Below are positions 60,871-64,000 of a DNA stretch of 64,000 nucleotides, in pieces. Below the pieces are notes generated by a model. The model had not been told where the DNA came from and searched no databases. It was given only the letters and a program-made list of their open reading frames with translations. Numbering within the stretch: the stretch's first letter is position 1; every line of letters starts with the position of its first letter. The position numbers were made by a program, and so were the translations under genes. Source of the stretch: Rattus norvegicus (taxonomy: Eukaryota > Chordata > Mammalia > Rodentia > Muridae); NCBI RefSeq assembly GCF_036323735.1, contig NW_026947368.1, forward strand, positions 918,001 to 982,000. Direction: 5' to 3'.

Positions 60871-63430
60871 TCCATAATAAAATCAAACTATTTATAATGT
60901 TCTCATGTATTTCATGGTATCTTTGAATTTGAGACATCTTGCCACATTTTAGGTGCTATGACTACATTCAGGCATTATATTTTCCAGCTTTCTTTTCTTT
61001 TTCATCGTAAGATGTGTTGGATTAAATATGTTAATATTATGCAATAAATCCTCTAAATGTTTACTTATCGAACCTTGGGATAGTTTCTGTTTCTTTCCCT
61101 GCAATGACTATATTAATTTTACAGTTTGCAGTCTTCTCTTTCTTTATACAATCCATCTGATGTGATTTTTATTCCATATAGAATGAAGTAAAAGTTGAAT
61201 AGTAAATGTACAAAGAAAATGTGTTGAATTTCCTATTTTAAGGCCAATACATTATTTCTTTAAAATGTTCCTAGAGTTTTGTTTTTTCTTTTTCTTATTA
61301 TTATTGTTCTCATAAGTCTCATTATTAATATTCTGTGTAAGCTTTTATGTGTTCTGGTCATGTGGTGAATATAGAAGTCTTTCAAACATATATGTGTAGG
61401 TATCAAATTTAGGTTCTTGGTTTTTCATGGCATGAAATTTTATCTGCTAAACTACCTCACTGGAACACACTATGACACTTTAAGGTGACATATAACTCCA
61501 GGCTGCTTTTATATATACAATTTTTTCATCATTTGGATTTTAATAAATATTTTTGACTATTCTAATATATTGTATTTTCCCTGTCTACTTGGTAACTCTT
61601 GTATGCTTATTTTAATATTTAATTAATAATTTAATCATAATTATAAAGCACTTGATACCTAGCTAATATGAAATTATCTTAGATACAATTGAATGCATGC
61701 AATTAGTTACCTAAAGCATGAAGCTTGGTACATAATTTTGTTTATTATTATTATGCATTTGCATAAAACAGAGAATATTTCCTTGTCACTATCCTGATGC
61801 CAATTTTACAGAGTATGACAGCTTCCAACTATCTGTGACTTTTTATAACTTAAAAGGAGATGGATTATACTGTTAAATGATGTTTCCCCAACATTAAGTA
61901 AATAGATTTTATTTTGCTTCAGTTAATTAAAGATGCTGTAGCAGGAAAAAGTTAATTTACTTTTTTTAGTTAAGACCAAATTTAACTTTTACATCCTCCT
62001 GCCTATCAGAAAGTCACTATTCTTATAAAGCAAGATGTGCCAGGCACAGGTCGAATTTCTAGTATAACCTGTAATTACAATCATCAGTCTTGCCAGCTTC
62101 AAGTGATTGTTCACATCAAGCCTGTAAAACACAATGATCAACATGGCAGGATAACCAAAAGGGCAGGGCAGTGGCATAAATAGCTTGGTGACAGCCAACA
62201 GCACTCTAATTTTGCTTAAGTCCCGTTCAATGAACATGGATGGTACTGGTAATTTAGACATGCATATAAGGCTATGAAGCTGTGGTTAAGGGGGAGAATG
62301 AACAGTCCCTTACTTACTTAAGCCAGTATCATACCTAACAACAATCAAAGCTTTGTGTAAAGAATTAATTACAGTCTCTGCAACAAAGATCACAGTAAAA
62401 ATCCCAGCCTCTAGATTTCTCATGAATCATTTTTTATTGCACAAATTCAAATGTAAATAAAACATGCTAGTTCTTGAGTTGATATTTTGAAAATTTTACT
62501 GGGAGTGGCAAGGCCTCACTCTCTAGAAAGCTACCAATAAAAATACAGAAACTACTAAGGAAAAGGAAGTTGCTTTAAACATATTTCAAATAAAAATGTA
62601 GTCTATTTCTGTGTTGGCTGTGGGAAGGTTATTTATTTGTTTTGGTTTGTTTTAATTTAATATGGAGAAATACTTACAGTACATCAAGATAAGTGTGAAA
62701 TGCATCACAATAGAATCCTATGGATTCAAGCATTTTTTCTACAAGAGCAGAGTCCACTAAATTGTCAGTTATTTACAAGAGCACTCCTGCTTCATAATTG
62801 TCTGAGCTTTAAGTCTACTCTATGTTCTCTACACTTAGATTTTCATAACTTTGCATGAATGGGCAGATCTAATCTAATAGATCTAATAAGCTATTATACC
62901 TGACTATTTCCCCTGCCCCCATAAGAAAACTATGTATTGTTTTTCTTTTTTTGTTGTTGTTGTTGTTTTGGGGAGCTGTGTTTTTCATTATCCCCAGTAT
63001 AAAATTTATCTAGTTATCAATTAGTGAATAGAAACAAAAATTATGTAACATGGTGAGAAATTCTCCAAAACAGAGTGTATAAAATGTAAATCTGAAATGT
63101 TTGTGGGTAGACGTGCACACATGCTCATGACGCACGTAGATGACAAGCATTCCACACACAATCAACTTAAGTGATTTGGGAAATTAACGTATTTACAGAA
63201 AAGAAAACTCATGGGGAAAACATATTTTTCTTAGCCCTGTTTATAAGTGACCAAATGGTGAAGCAGGATGTAAACAAATATTGTTATCCTTCATTGTTAT
63301 TTATACTAACATTTTAGTTCATGTACAATCTCTACGTGCTCTTTCCCTATTGTGTTTCTCTGTGTCTCTCTCTCTGCATGAATATATAGGCACAAATGTG
63401 GATGTGGCATAAAAGTGTGTGTTTCTCTCT

Positions 63431-63467
<37 letters not shown>

Positions 63468-64000
63468 TGTATGTGTGCATGTGGTTGTGTTTCTTATATG
63501 GTATTTATGAACATATGTAACATGTTTATTTATTTATAATTTGAAAATACTGAAACCCACATTTGATTTGTTGATCATCCATTTGCTGATGTACTCACAT
63601 ACCTCTGACGTTTCATGATATCAAGTGAATAGAAAGAGAGCCTAAGAGGCTGGTGATATCTCCTACTATACTCTTGTCAGGAAAGAGTGGAGTATCTTTT
63701 GGCAAAAAACCCAAACTTCAGAAAAGACATATTCACTACTCAAGACAGGAGAGGCCATCTCATTTGAAGGGAAAAGTTATCAGAGTGTGAGAAATATGAG
63801 TTTGCCACATTCCAATATTTGAGGGATATGAGGACATTATATCTTCAAAAGATATAATGGGAAGGGAAAGGCAGAATCCCCAAGGAACCAAACTAAGCTA
63901 AATACTGGAGCTTCTCATTACACAAGAGCTCAGAGATTATTAAGGATGGTAAACATAATGATAAGAACTTTGCAGTCCATACTCAGTTTCCATATAAGGC
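60871..64000. other. AT-rich unassigned DNA to the window end
   Basis: 61395-61470 (TATCTGCTAAACTACCTCAC) may be a tRNA-derived SINE scrap in antisense. (TTG)n lies near 62951-62968. The open frame at 61989-62261 (minus) matches nothing known. No gene seen. Confidence 0.45.
63420..63476. repeat. (TC)n(TG)n microsatellite
   Basis: A short TC run followed by about thirteen TG units and TG-variant units. Confidence 0.93.

Noticed and set aside
61989..62261. 90-codon minus-strand ORF as a gene
   Set aside because: No start context, splice structure, domain or recognisable similarity; an isolated open frame of this length is expected by chance.

Overview
The window looks like rodent nuclear DNA, most probably rat (Rattus). 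The evidence is several L1 3' ends of rat type, one with a purine/G-rich 3' UTR, a rat-style L1 5' UTR with a repeat period near 580 bp, clean ID elements with perfect or near-perfect target-site duplications, and many B1, B2/B3 and B4 SINEs and long microsatellites. I see no intact protein-coding gene. Family names are assigned from remembered consensus sequences, so most boundaries are good to about 10-50 bp.

Layout. 1-11.3 kb: a lone copy (unit A) of a ~2.2-kb tandem repeat, then L1 fragments, microsatellites and unassigned AT-rich DNA. 11.3-30.7 kb: a SINE-rich block holding three exons of an XPR1-like gene (13725-13864, 15024-15222, 28045-28211). They keep introns of 1.2 and 12.8 kb and carry frameshifts and broken splice donors, so this is an unprocessed, duplicated pseudogene of the phosphate exporter XPR1. 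30.7-37.25 kb: a tandem array of the same unit as at position 1 (partial B, full C, full D, short E). The array carries a CRE-like octamer near each unit start and a different microsatellite at the same internal site in each copy. 37.3-39.85 kb: a decayed coding-like region on the minus strand made of ~30-nt units, which encode a degenerate decapeptide repeat I do not recognise. 39.86-46.93 kb: a plus-strand L1 (5' UTR, ORF1, start of ORF2) followed by a minus-strand L1 (3' UTR to reverse transcriptase). 46.93-48.19 kb: a probable ERVK-type LTR remnant. 48.2-64 kb: L1-derived and AT-rich DNA, with a clean 5'-truncated rat L1 (49182-50428), a perfect ID insertion (56397-56522) and one small exon-like ORF (50930-51046).

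Nothing here works as an operon or pathway. The window is best read as a mosaic: a fragment of a duplicated gene lies between copies of a locally amplified repeat, in an L1-rich background. The observations most worth a second look are the XPR1-like duplication, the decapeptide-repeat region, and the tandem array with its decayed CRE-like sites and changing microsatellites.
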